Shown here in pieces: positions 1 to 5,378 of a stretch of 9,611 bases of DNA. The notes under the pieces are model-generated. The model was not told where the DNA came from. It did not search any database and saw only the letters and a program-made list of their open reading frames with translations. Origin of the DNA: JAADIV01 sp964439085. GTDB lineage: Bacteria; Desulfobacterota; Desulfobulbia; Desulfobulbales; VMSU01. The stretch covers positions 1-9,611 of the forward strand of contig CAYTNB010000104.1 in NCBI GenBank assembly GCA_964439085.1. The letters run 5' to 3'. The position numbers and the translations under genes were made by a program. The first letter of the stretch is position 1. Each line of letters opens with the position of its first letter.

Positions 1-1
1 A

Positions 2-655
2 TGGTCGGAGGCAATGCGTAACGAGATCCAGGATAAATTGGCTATTTCTGCCACTGACAATTATGGCCTTAGTGAAGTAATGGGGCCTGGAGTTGCCGGT
101 GAGTGTCTGGAACGGCACGGCCTGCATATAAATGAAGATCACTTTCTTGTTGAGATAATCAATCCAGAGACCCTTGAACCCGCCCTTCCGGGCGAAATTG
201 GTGAGATTGTTGTCACTACTCTGACTAAGGAGGCCTTTCCGGTTATTCGTTATCGCACCCGAGATTTAACCCGCTTGATTTCGGAACCGTGTTCCTGTGG
301 CCGAACCTTTACCCGCATGGAACGGATATTGGGACGCAGTGATGATATGTTGATTATCAAGGGAGTTAATGTTTATCCGTCGCAGATTGAGGCGATCCTG
401 CTAGAGGTAGAAGGCACAAAGCCTCATTATCAAATTGTCGTGGAACGTCAGGCCCGTCTCGATAAGATTACTGTTATGGTGGAGGTTATTGAATCCATCT
501 TCTTTGATCAGATGAAGAAACAACGTCAGCTCATTGATTTTATAAAACACCGTTTGGCTACGGAATTGGGGATAGGAGTAGATGTGAAATTAGTTGAGGA
601 AAAAAGCCTCGAACGTTCGGAAGGTAAGGCTAAACGCATTATTGATAAACGGTAG
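2..655 (+). CDS. paaK: Phenylacetate-CoA ligase, C-terminal part (5' end outside window)
   Basis: AMP-forming ligase of the PaaK family. Such enzymes activate phenylacetate or a related aryl acid to its CoA thioester in the cytoplasm. The reading frame is open from position 2, so the gene starts left of the window; 217 codons remain, about half of a usual 430-residue protein. Numbering from the first visible codon, the adenylate-forming motif YGLSE is at 21-25, RYRTRD at 83-88, a Cys pair in PCSCGRT at 96-102, the hinge/A8 region GRSDDMLIIKG at 111-121, and the C-terminal lysine motif SEGKAKR at 206-212. The small C-terminal domain therefore looks intact. The ATG at position 14 is internal: the WSEAMR segment before it is part of the family. 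The true substrate may be another aryl acid, since these paralogues are common in anaerobes. No strong terminator follows it; only a weak stem (648-654 with 670-676) spans the stop codon. Confidence 0.9.
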   Translation, partial: WSEAMRNEIQDKLAISATDNYGLSEVMGPGVAGECLERHGLHINEDHFLVEIINPETLEPALPGEIGEIVVTTLTKEAFPVIRYRTRDLTRLISEPCSCGRTFTRMERILGRSDDMLIIKGVNVYPSQIEAILLEVEGTKPHYQIVVERQARLDKITVMVEVIESIFFDQMKKQRQLIDFIKHRLATELGIGVDVKLVEEKSLERSEGKAKRIIDKR

Positions 656-661
656 CGTTTT

Positions 662-819
662 AATAGAACTGCCGTTTCTGTGTCTCCTACAAAGTCAGAC
701 AGAGTAGCAGCCAATTCTATCTGGACATGTTTAGCCATAAAGTGTATAATCCACGGCTCTGCGTGACTATTCATACGTTCGTAAAAACTCTCAGCCTTAA
801 AAAAAAGGATATTTTGTGC
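662..819 (-). pseudogene. Possible remnant of an unidentified protein-coding sequence
   Basis: The gap between the ligase and the first kinase (656-829) has no complete gene. Its minus strand carries an open frame with protein-like composition, including the segments AESFYERMNSHAEPW and HFMAKHVQIELAATLSDFVG. It is open after a stop at 820-822, has an ATG at 774-772, and continues without a stop antisense into the ligase gene to position 526. I do not recognise the family. The ATG has no good ribosome binding site. It may be the eroded end of a lost gene or simply chance. The limits given are where the sequence looks most protein-like. Confidence 0.2.
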
Positions 820-829
820 TTAAAATAAA

Positions 830-2392
830 ATGCGGGTTTATCCAGCAATGACTAGATGTGATAAGGATGAGAATACTCGGGAAAAGAACGGCCTGTTCAT
901 AGATGATCGGCAAAAACTGGAGGCAATTCTGGCTGCCTTGGGCGATGGAATAACCATGCAGGATACAAAATTTCGGGTTTTGTATCAGAACGTTGTGCAT
1001 CAGGAGAGGCAGGGGGATCAAAAGGGAAGGTATTGTTATGAGGTCTATCAGGGGCGCACTGATATTTGTCCAGGATGTCTATTGCAAAAGACCTTTGCCG
1101 ATGGTCAGGTACACCACCGGGAACACGTTATTAGAAATGAGGCAGGGACATCATATCACGAGATATCTTCGAGCCCAGTTCGTGATAATCAAGGCAACGT
1201 TGTTGCCGCTCTTGAGACATTACGTGATATAACGGTTCGAAAAAAACTTGAGCGGCAATTATTGCAGTCTCAAAAAATGGAAGCTATTGGTCGCCTCACC
1301 GGTGGAGTCGCTCATGATTTCAATAATTTACTGACCGTGATTATGGGTTACAGCGAAATAGTCATGGCTGGGGTATCTGAAGATAACCCGCTCTATGATC
1401 CACTTAAGGCCATTAATGATGCTGGTTACAAAGCCTCTCAGCTCACCAGTCAGCTTTTGGCCTTTAGCCGCAATCAGCAACTTCAGATGAAGCCTATGAA
1501 CCTGAATATAATTTTGGCTGATATGGCTAAAATTTTGGCCAGGATGATTGGTGAAGACGTTGAATTAAAAATAAATAAGGCGACGGAAACTGCCAATATA
1601 TGCGCTGACGAAACTCAACTGACGCAAATTATCATGAATTTGGCTGTAAATGCCAGGGACGCCATGCCTGACGGCGGAATCTTGACTATTGAGACTAGCC
1701 GGGTTGAACTTGATGATGAATTTGTTCGGCAGTATGAAGGCTTTGAACCTGGTTCTTATGTCCAGCTGATTGTAAGTGACACGGGTTGTGGGATGGGCCC
1801 TGAAATACAGAAAAAGATGTTTGATCCCTTCTTTACGACCAAAGAAGTTGGTAGAGGGACAGGTCTGGGTCTGTCAACTGTCTACGGCATTATCAGGCAG
1901 CACCAGGGGCACGTTGTTGTCTATAGTGAGATGGGGCAGGGGACATCATTTAAAATTTATTTTCCGGAGACAACGGACGACCTCCGTCCTGTTGAAAATT
2001 GCAGTGTTGCGGTGGTTGGTGGTACAGAGACAATCTTGATTGTTGATGATGAACAGTCCATCTGCGATTTAATTGAAAGAAGCTTACAGCCCTTGGGATA
2101 TAACATTCTGAAGGCGAATACTTGGGAAGAGGCAATTAGAATTTCTGAAGAGCAGCTCCGAAATATTGACCTATTACTTACCGATGTAATTATGCCTAAA
2201 GTGAATGGCCGACAGCTTGCCGAACGGCTGTGCGCTGTGAACCCCGCATTGTCGGTTATTTATATGTCTGGTTATACCGAAAATGTTATCGCTGCCCGAG
2301 GCATAATTACAGCCGACATTGTCTATCTGTCCAAGCCTATCATCCGGGAAGAAATGACTCGTAAAATTCGTGAAGTACTAGATGTGAAGTAA
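830..2392 (+). CDS. Hybrid sensor histidine kinase (PAS, HisKA, HATPase, receiver)
   Basis: A 520-residue signalling kinase with no membrane segment, so probably a cytoplasmic sensor. The N-terminal PAS-like domain (about 25-140) carries C69-x10-C80-P-G-C83, a cysteine arrangement that could bind a metal or sense redox. A short coiled linker leads to the dimerisation helix with phospho-acceptor H162 in GGVAHDFNN. The ATPase domain has the N box around NLAVNARDAM (270-279), G1 DTGCGMG (317-323) and G2 GRGTGLGL (341-348). The receiver (about 402-520) has acidic residues in DDE 406-408, phospho-acceptor D452 in LTDVIMP, S480 and K502. All catalytic residues are present. There is no output domain, so phosphate likely passes to a separate histidine phosphotransferase. 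An in-frame stop at 821-823 limits the start to ATG 830 or ATG 848; the only Shine-Dalgarno-like run (AAGGAT, 805-810) is rather far from both. The gene ends just before a strong hairpin. It resembles the second kinase in this window. Confidence 0.9.
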   Translation: MRVYPAMTRCDKDENTREKNGLFIDDRQKLEAILAALGDGITMQDTKFRVLYQNVVHQERQGDQKGRYCYEVYQGRTDICPGCLLQKTFADGQVHHREHVIRNEAGTSYHEISSSPVRDNQGNVVAALETLRDITVRKKLERQLLQSQKMEAIGRLTGGVAHDFNNLLTVIMGYSEIVMAGVSEDNPLYDPLKAINDAGYKASQLTSQLLAFSRNQQLQMKPMNLNIILADMAKILARMIGEDVELKINKATETANICADETQLTQIIMNLAVNARDAMPDGGILTIETSRVELDDEFVRQYEGFEPGSYVQLIVSDTGCGMGPEIQKKMFDPFFTTKEVGRGTGLGLSTVYGIIRQHQGHVVVYSEMGQGTSFKIYFPETTDDLRPVENCSVAVVGGTETILIVDDEQSICDLIERSLQPLGYNILKANTWEEAIRISEEQLRNIDLLLTDVIMPKVNGRQLAERLCAVNPALSVIYMSGYTENVIAARGIITADIVYLSKPIIREEMTRKIREVLDVK

Positions 2393-2394
2393 CG

Positions 2395-2441
2395 AAAACA
2401 CCTCAGAACTCCAGGATGTTAGCGGGATTCTGAGGTGTTTT
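2395..2441. terminator. Bidirectional intrinsic terminator between the kinase and HU genes
   Basis: A perfect 14-bp stem (2395-2408 with 2428-2441, core ACACCTCAGAA) encloses a 19-nt loop. Runs of A on the left and T on the right let it act in both directions. It sits 2 bp after the kinase stop codon and 23 bp beyond the stop of the convergent HU gene, so it can end both transcripts. Confidence 0.85.
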
Positions 2442-2464
2442 ATAAACTAAATCAGCAGAAGTAA

Positions 2465-2737
2465 TTAGTTTACAGCTTCGGCCAAGCGGCTGCCAGCTTT
2501 AAATTTTGCTACATTTTTGGCGGCTATCTTGATAGGTTTTCCTGTCTGCGGGTTGCGGCCCGTTCTTGCGGCCCGTCTGGAAACAGAAAAAGTTCCGAAA
2601 CCAACCAAGGTGACGGAATCGTCCTTGGCTAAACTCCCCTTTATCGCATTCATGAAGCCAGATAGTGCCTTATCTGCGGCAAATTGTGATATACCCGCAG
2701 AAGTCGCAATTGATTTTACCAATTCAGCCTTATTCAT
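2465..2737 (-). CDS. hup: HU-family histone-like DNA-binding protein
   Basis: A 90-residue nucleoid protein, the normal HU length. HU dimers bind and bend DNA with little sequence preference and help compact the chromosome and support replication, recombination and regulation. The N-terminal helical half begins MNKAELVKSIA. GFGTF is at 46-50. The basic beta-arm (about 53-75) contains RNPQTGKP, with the proline (P63) that intercalates into the minor groove. The C-terminal helix ends AEAVN. The start is well supported: AGAGGAGA (2743-2750) lies 5 nt before the ATG. The gene is convergent with the first kinase and divergent from lysR, so it is probably monocistronic. HU is favoured over IHF because of the short, HU-like N and C termini. 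The exact paralogue (hupA or hupB type) cannot be told. Confidence 0.95.
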   Translation of the reverse strand: MNKAELVKSIATSAGISQFAADKALSGFMNAIKGSLAKDDSVTLVGFGTFSVSRRAARTGRNPQTGKPIKIAAKNVAKFKAGSRLAEAVN

Positions 2738-2762
2738 CTACATCTCCTCTCTAAAAAAATTG

Positions 2763-2791
2763 TATAAAAATAAAATCCTTATTTGTTTCAA
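2763..2791 (-). promoter_or_regulatory. Likely sigma-70 promoter of the HU gene
   Basis: On the minus strand, TTGAAA (2791-2786) is followed after exactly 17 bp by TTTATA (2768-2763). This places the transcription start about 20 bp upstream of the start codon, just ahead of the ribosome binding site. The surrounding sequence is very AT-rich, so chance matches are possible. Confidence 0.45.
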
Positions 2792-2904
2792 TAATAACTA
2801 ACGCTAAAATTGTTCCACCTAAGGGGCAATCGCCTATCTCTGCTTAACTTCCTACCAAGATCGGCGGCGGTTGTCAACTATCTGCCAGGCTTTTTCTGTG
2901 GGGA

Positions 2905-2919
2905 ATAATAGCTTATTAT
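2905..2919. promoter_or_regulatory. Candidate LysR-type operator (T-N11-A dyad)
   Basis: ATAATA-GCT-TATTAT is a dyad containing TAATAGCTTATTA, which fits the T-N11-A pattern of LysR-family binding sites. It lies 53 bp upstream of the lysR start codon in the region divergent to HU, where an autoregulatory site is expected. The AT-rich context makes chance occurrence likely enough to keep confidence low. Confidence 0.3.
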
Positions 2920-2972
2920 GTCATAATCACCTCGTCTAATTTAACTTAATAGTAAAAATCATAGGATTCATT

Positions 2973-3893
2973 ATGGATATTCACCATTTACACATATTTG
3001 CGGCCGTGTACCGCCATAAAAGTTTTACCAAAGCAGCCCGCAAGATTAATATCTCGCAGCCCACAGTTAGTGAGCACATAAAAAATCTTGAAAACGAGTT
3101 GGACTGTAGGCTTTTTGACAGAATAGCGAAGGGGATTGAGCCAACTTTATCGGCCCAAAAACTGTTTCCAAGGGCACTCCGAATACTCGAGGAGGTGGCT
3201 AGTGTCAAAGATGATTTCTTTGGTGGAGAAAATACGGTTAAAGGTGAAATAGTTTTGGGGGCGAGTACAATTCCAGGCACCTATATTATTTCGCCAATAA
3301 TTAAACGCTTTCAAAAAATGTTCCCTGATATATTTTTTCAGGTAAGAATTGGTGACTCCTCCCAAATAAATAGAATGGTTCTGGACAATGAACTGCTCTG
3401 TGGAATTGTTGGTGCCAAAATGGACGTAGACACCTTGTTGTATGAACCATTTTTCAAGGATAGACTGTGCATGGTGGCTGCCCCGGAACTTGTCAAAAAA
3501 AAGGTCTTTAAGCCCAAAGATTTGCGTGATCTCTCCTTTGTCCTCCGGGAGGATGGTTCTGGCACAAGAAAGTCGATGGAGGATAATTTTGAGAGGGTGG
3601 GGTTTAAGCTTCGACGAGAACAGGTCACCGCTGAATTTAGTTCCACGGCCTCTATTAGGGAAGCCGCAAAATGTGGTTTAGGTGTGGCGGTTATTTCATA
3701 CCTTGCGGTACTTGACGAGATAAGGACGGGGACGCTGTGCGAAATATCACTGCAAAACGAGAAAATGGAAAGATATTTTTATTTGGTGCACCGCAAGAAT
3801 AGAACCTTGCCGAGTCATTATTTGAAATTATGCCAATTTTTAAAACAAGCAGATAAAAACACATTCGATAAAACAGGGATTAGGTCTGTTTGA
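2973..3893 (+). CDS. LysR-family transcriptional regulator
   Basis: A 306-residue cytoplasmic DNA-binding regulator of normal LysR length. The winged helix-turn-helix occupies about 1-60, with SFTKAARKINISQPTVSEHIK (17-37) covering the recognition helix. It is followed by the linker helix (to about 85) and a periplasmic-binding-protein-like effector domain (about 90-300). Effector-domain landmarks are GASTIPG (96-102), REDGSGTR (192-199) and CGLGVAVIS (234-242). GASTIPG and the Gly-rich REDGSGTR loop recall the CysB/CysL-like group, including regulators annotated as linked to selenium metabolism in anaerobes. That link is a resemblance from memory, and no selenium gene is nearby. The start is supported by AGGA (2963-2966), 6 nt before ATG. 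It is divergent from HU. Downstream is non-coding, so its targets are either its own promoter or genes elsewhere. The last residues overlap the left arm of an inverted repeat. Confidence 0.93.
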   Translation: MDIHHLHIFAAVYRHKSFTKAARKINISQPTVSEHIKNLENELDCRLFDRIAKGIEPTLSAQKLFPRALRILEEVASVKDDFFGGENTVKGEIVLGASTIPGTYIISPIIKRFQKMFPDIFFQVRIGDSSQINRMVLDNELLCGIVGAKMDVDTLLYEPFFKDRLCMVAAPELVKKKVFKPKDLRDLSFVLREDGSGTRKSMEDNFERVGFKLRREQVTAEFSSTASIREAAKCGLGVAVISYLAVLDEIRTGTLCEISLQNEKMERYFYLVHRKNRTLPSHYLKLCQFLKQADKNTFDKTGIRSV

Positions 3894-3916
3894 ACATCCT
3901 TCCCGCTTTATCGAAT
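3863..3916. repeat. Imperfect inverted repeat spanning the lysR stop codon
   Basis: ATTCGATAAAACAGGGA (3863-3879) pairs with TCCCGCTTTATCGAAT (3901-3916): ten base pairs, a small mismatch or bulge, then four more pairs, around a 21-nt loop. The lysR stop codon lies in the loop. No T-run follows, so it is not a classical terminator; it may protect the mRNA 3' end. Confidence 0.5.
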
Positions 3917-3934
3917 ATATTAAGGGGCCGACCA

Positions 3935-3997
3935 AAAATAACTTCACAGAACCGCTAAGACAATCTGATGCAGATAGCGGTTCTGTGAAGTTATTTT
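3935..3997. terminator. Strong bidirectional terminator hairpin after lysR
   Basis: A perfect 22-bp stem (3935-3956 with 3976-3997, core AACTTCACAGAACCGCT) encloses a 19-nt loop and is flanked by A-rich and T-rich edges. It starts 42 bp after the lysR stop and should end that transcript. The same symmetry would also stop leftward transcription, although no leftward gene lies on its right. Confidence 0.8.
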
Positions 3998-4035
3998 AGC
4001 ACAGGCCCTAAGTAAGCGTAGGCTTCAAAAAGTTT

Positions 4036-4135
4036 GATGGCGTAGTGATTTTTTAAGGTGCGAGGCCATACATCTGGAGGTCGTGCCTAAAAATTTGCTA
4101 CAACGCAGTAGATCGGACTTTTTACGATGCTATAA
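4036..4135. repeat. Degenerate MITE-like intergenic repeat (copy 1)
   Basis: The right end GACTTTTTACGATGCTAT (4116-4133) is, when reversed, ATAGCATCGTAAAAAGTC. This closely matches the end of the element at 8791-8891 (TCGTAAAAAGTC shared without mismatch). The left end, GATGGCGTAGTGATTTTT (4036-4053), is a weaker version of the same terminus in opposite orientation. Total length is about 100 bp, as in copy 2; the interiors differ. Confidence 0.5.
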
Positions 4136-4138
4136 AAT

Positions 4139-4167
4139 TTGTCTGATACCTTTTTTTCCTGTAGTAT
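4139..4167 (+). promoter_or_regulatory. Weak candidate promoter for the PilZ-like gene
   Basis: TTGTCT (4139-4144) and TAGTAT (4162-4167) are spaced by 17 bp, each matching four of six consensus bases. It lies about 75 bp upstream of the start codon and just ahead of the palindrome at 4181-4194. AT-richness makes false positives likely. Confidence 0.3.
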
Positions 4168-4180
4168 AAAAATAGACAAC

Positions 4181-4194
4181 GTGAATTTGGTCAC
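4181..4194. promoter_or_regulatory. CRP/FNR-type palindrome (GTGA-N6-TCAC)
   Basis: GTGAATTTGGTCAC has the core and the six-base spacing of CRP-family sites (TGTGA-N6-TCACA), but the flanking bases are C and T rather than T and A. It lies 47 bp upstream of the gene at 4241. If the promoter at 4139-4167 is real, binding here would repress. Confidence 0.3.
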
Positions 4195-4240
4195 TCATCT
4201 AATTTATTTTAAGAAAACAATATGTATAGACTAGACGATT

Positions 4241-5185
4241 ATGAGAAAAATTCTAAATTTAAAAGATTCAGGCCCAGATAAAATGAATGATCCTGTGGTG
4301 CAAAACAGTTTATGCCTAAAAAGTGTCTGCAATATACTGCAGACTTTTAAGATAAGCTCACGCCTGCAGTATTTTCCCGAATACATAAAAGATCAAAAAA
4401 TTGATACAATTATCGTAGCATATGCGATTAACGACCATCTGATTTATTCGAACAAATACCTAAAGGTTGTTGAGAATGGAGGTCAGCCACAACTTCATCT
4501 GATTATCCAGAACCAACCGCTTGCTATTGATCGTATCAGAAGCTTTCAAATATTTTTACCGTACATAGAAAGAAAAGAAATTGATTACAGGAAAAATGTC
4601 CATTCGTCTGGTGGCGCGGTTGAAGTCCATGAAAGAAATGCTAAAGATTTTATTCCTGGTAATTCTATTACCTTGTTTGTCCGAGATAAAAAAGTAAAAG
4701 GTATTCCGCACCTTGATACTACTGTAGAAAAGAGAATTCTTTTAAAAGATGATATTTATGCTCATCGACCTCTCGTTATGCTTACTCCTTTACTTGATAG
4801 TTTTGAATGTGTTGATTTCCGGCGTTTCAATCGATTAAATACAAATATTCCATGCCTTTTTTCGCTTGGGAAAGAATTTGGTGATCAGAAAAGTATGATT
4901 CAGGACTTTTCCGAAAGATTTATCCGGTTTGAGTTCTCAAAGGACAATGAGAGAACCATCCGCAGACTCACAGTTGACAGCAAAGTGTTTCTAAAGGTAC
5001 TCTTGGGGCAGGATGATGAAAATATAGTCTTTCGAGGGAAAATTTTTCGGATTCGTAAATGTTTTGTTGTTGTAGCCTTGCAAAATATAATGAAGGACGG
5101 GATATTTCAAAATATTGGCGATTTGGATGAAATATATATTAAGTCTACAATGCTAGGTCATAACGCTACACTACAATGCTCCTGA
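4241..5185 (+). CDS. Hypothetical protein with a possible degenerate PilZ domain
   Basis: A 314-residue soluble protein that I do not recognise as a whole. Residues about 190-302 resemble a PilZ domain, the c-di-GMP receptor fold. R194-R195-F-N-R198 matches RxxxR, and D222-F-S224-E-R-F227 lies where (D/N)xSxxG is expected, followed by beta-rich segments such as FRGKIFRIRKCFVVVAL. The final glycine of the second motif is replaced by Phe, so ligand binding may be altered or lost. The N-terminal 185 residues have no motif I can name; their alternating hydrophobic strands could be a YcgR-like partner domain, which is inference. ATG 4241 lacks a Shine-Dalgarno sequence, and a stop at 4232-4234 blocks upstream extension; M15 (4283) is an alternative start. 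The gene stands alone, is AT-rich compared with ettA, and lies among repeats, so it may be a late arrival. Confidence 0.7.
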   Translation: MRKILNLKDSGPDKMNDPVVQNSLCLKSVCNILQTFKISSRLQYFPEYIKDQKIDTIIVAYAINDHLIYSNKYLKVVENGGQPQLHLIIQNQPLAIDRIRSFQIFLPYIERKEIDYRKNVHSSGGAVEVHERNAKDFIPGNSITLFVRDKKVKGIPHLDTTVEKRILLKDDIYAHRPLVMLTPLLDSFECVDFRRFNRLNTNIPCLFSLGKEFGDQKSMIQDFSERFIRFEFSKDNERTIRRLTVDSKVFLKVLLGQDDENIVFRGKIFRIRKCFVVVALQNIMKDGIFQNIGDLDEIYIKSTMLGHNATLQCS

Positions 5186-5188
5186 GCA

Positions 5189-5217
5189 GCGGATACTTTT
5201 ATCCTGTTTTTATCCGC
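5189..5217 (+). terminator. Probable terminator after the PilZ-like gene
   Basis: Directly after the stop codon, GGATA-CTTT-TATCC-TG-TTTTT (5191-5211) forms a short stem with a T-run. A longer alternative pairs GCGGATA (5189-5195) with TATCCGC (5211-5217). The stems are weak, so efficiency is uncertain. Confidence 0.45.
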
Positions 5218-5222
5218 ATTCC

Positions 5223-5252
5223 TTATCTCGCTGAGCCAATACGACGAGATAA
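5223..5252. repeat. Short inverted repeat
   Basis: TTATCTCG (5223-5230) and CGAGATAA (5245-5252) form a perfect 8-bp stem around a 14-nt loop. There is no T-run. It overlaps the left end of the attC-like candidate at 5249. Confidence 0.4.
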
Positions 5253-5373
5253 CGCTTCGAACTCACTTGCCCGCCTGCATTTAACTTTCCGTGTGCTTCT
5301 GTGTACTCCTCAATGGGGTTTGAACAGAATGTTTCTGTGGCTAAAAAAAATCAGTTCGCCTGCAGGGCGTTAT
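5249..5373 (+). other. attC-like imperfect palindrome (weak candidate)
   Basis: ATAACGC (5249-5255) and CGAACT (5258-5263) recur in inverted order as AGTTCG (5353-5358) and GCGTTAT (5367-5373). This gives nested outer and inner arms over 125 bp, as in integron cassette recombination sites; the right end GGGCGTTATG resembles VCR-type attC ends. The arm spacers differ (2 against 8 nt), the core does not fit the strict GTTRRRY consensus, and no integrase gene is visible. Treat it as a hypothesis only. Confidence 0.2.
5343..5369 (-). terminator. Possible intrinsic terminator of the second kinase gene
   Basis: On the minus strand, CGCC-CTGCA-GGCG (5369-5357) is followed 6 nt later by eight T (5350-5343), starting 9 nt beyond the kinase stop codon. 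The stem is only 4 bp and the T-run is displaced, so this is weak. It competes with the attC-like reading of the same bases. Confidence 0.3.
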
Positions 5374-5378
5374 GTTCA

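Larger units (their letters stand above)
3998..4240. other. Non-coding spacer upstream of the PilZ-like gene
   Basis: No convincing gene is found here. The stretch holds a degenerate repeat element of about 100 bp (4036-4135), a weak promoter candidate (4139-4167) and a CRP-like palindrome (4181-4194). The final 45 bp before the next gene are AT-rich and lack a clear ribosome binding site. Confidence 0.6.

Noticed and set aside
3338..3646. 102-codon minus-strand open frame
   Set aside because: It is antisense to the LysR effector domain with a Ser-rich, low-information translation.
3894..4240. Possible riboswitch or small RNA
   Set aside because: Two hairpins and a repeat explain the visible structure; I could not match any known riboswitch core.
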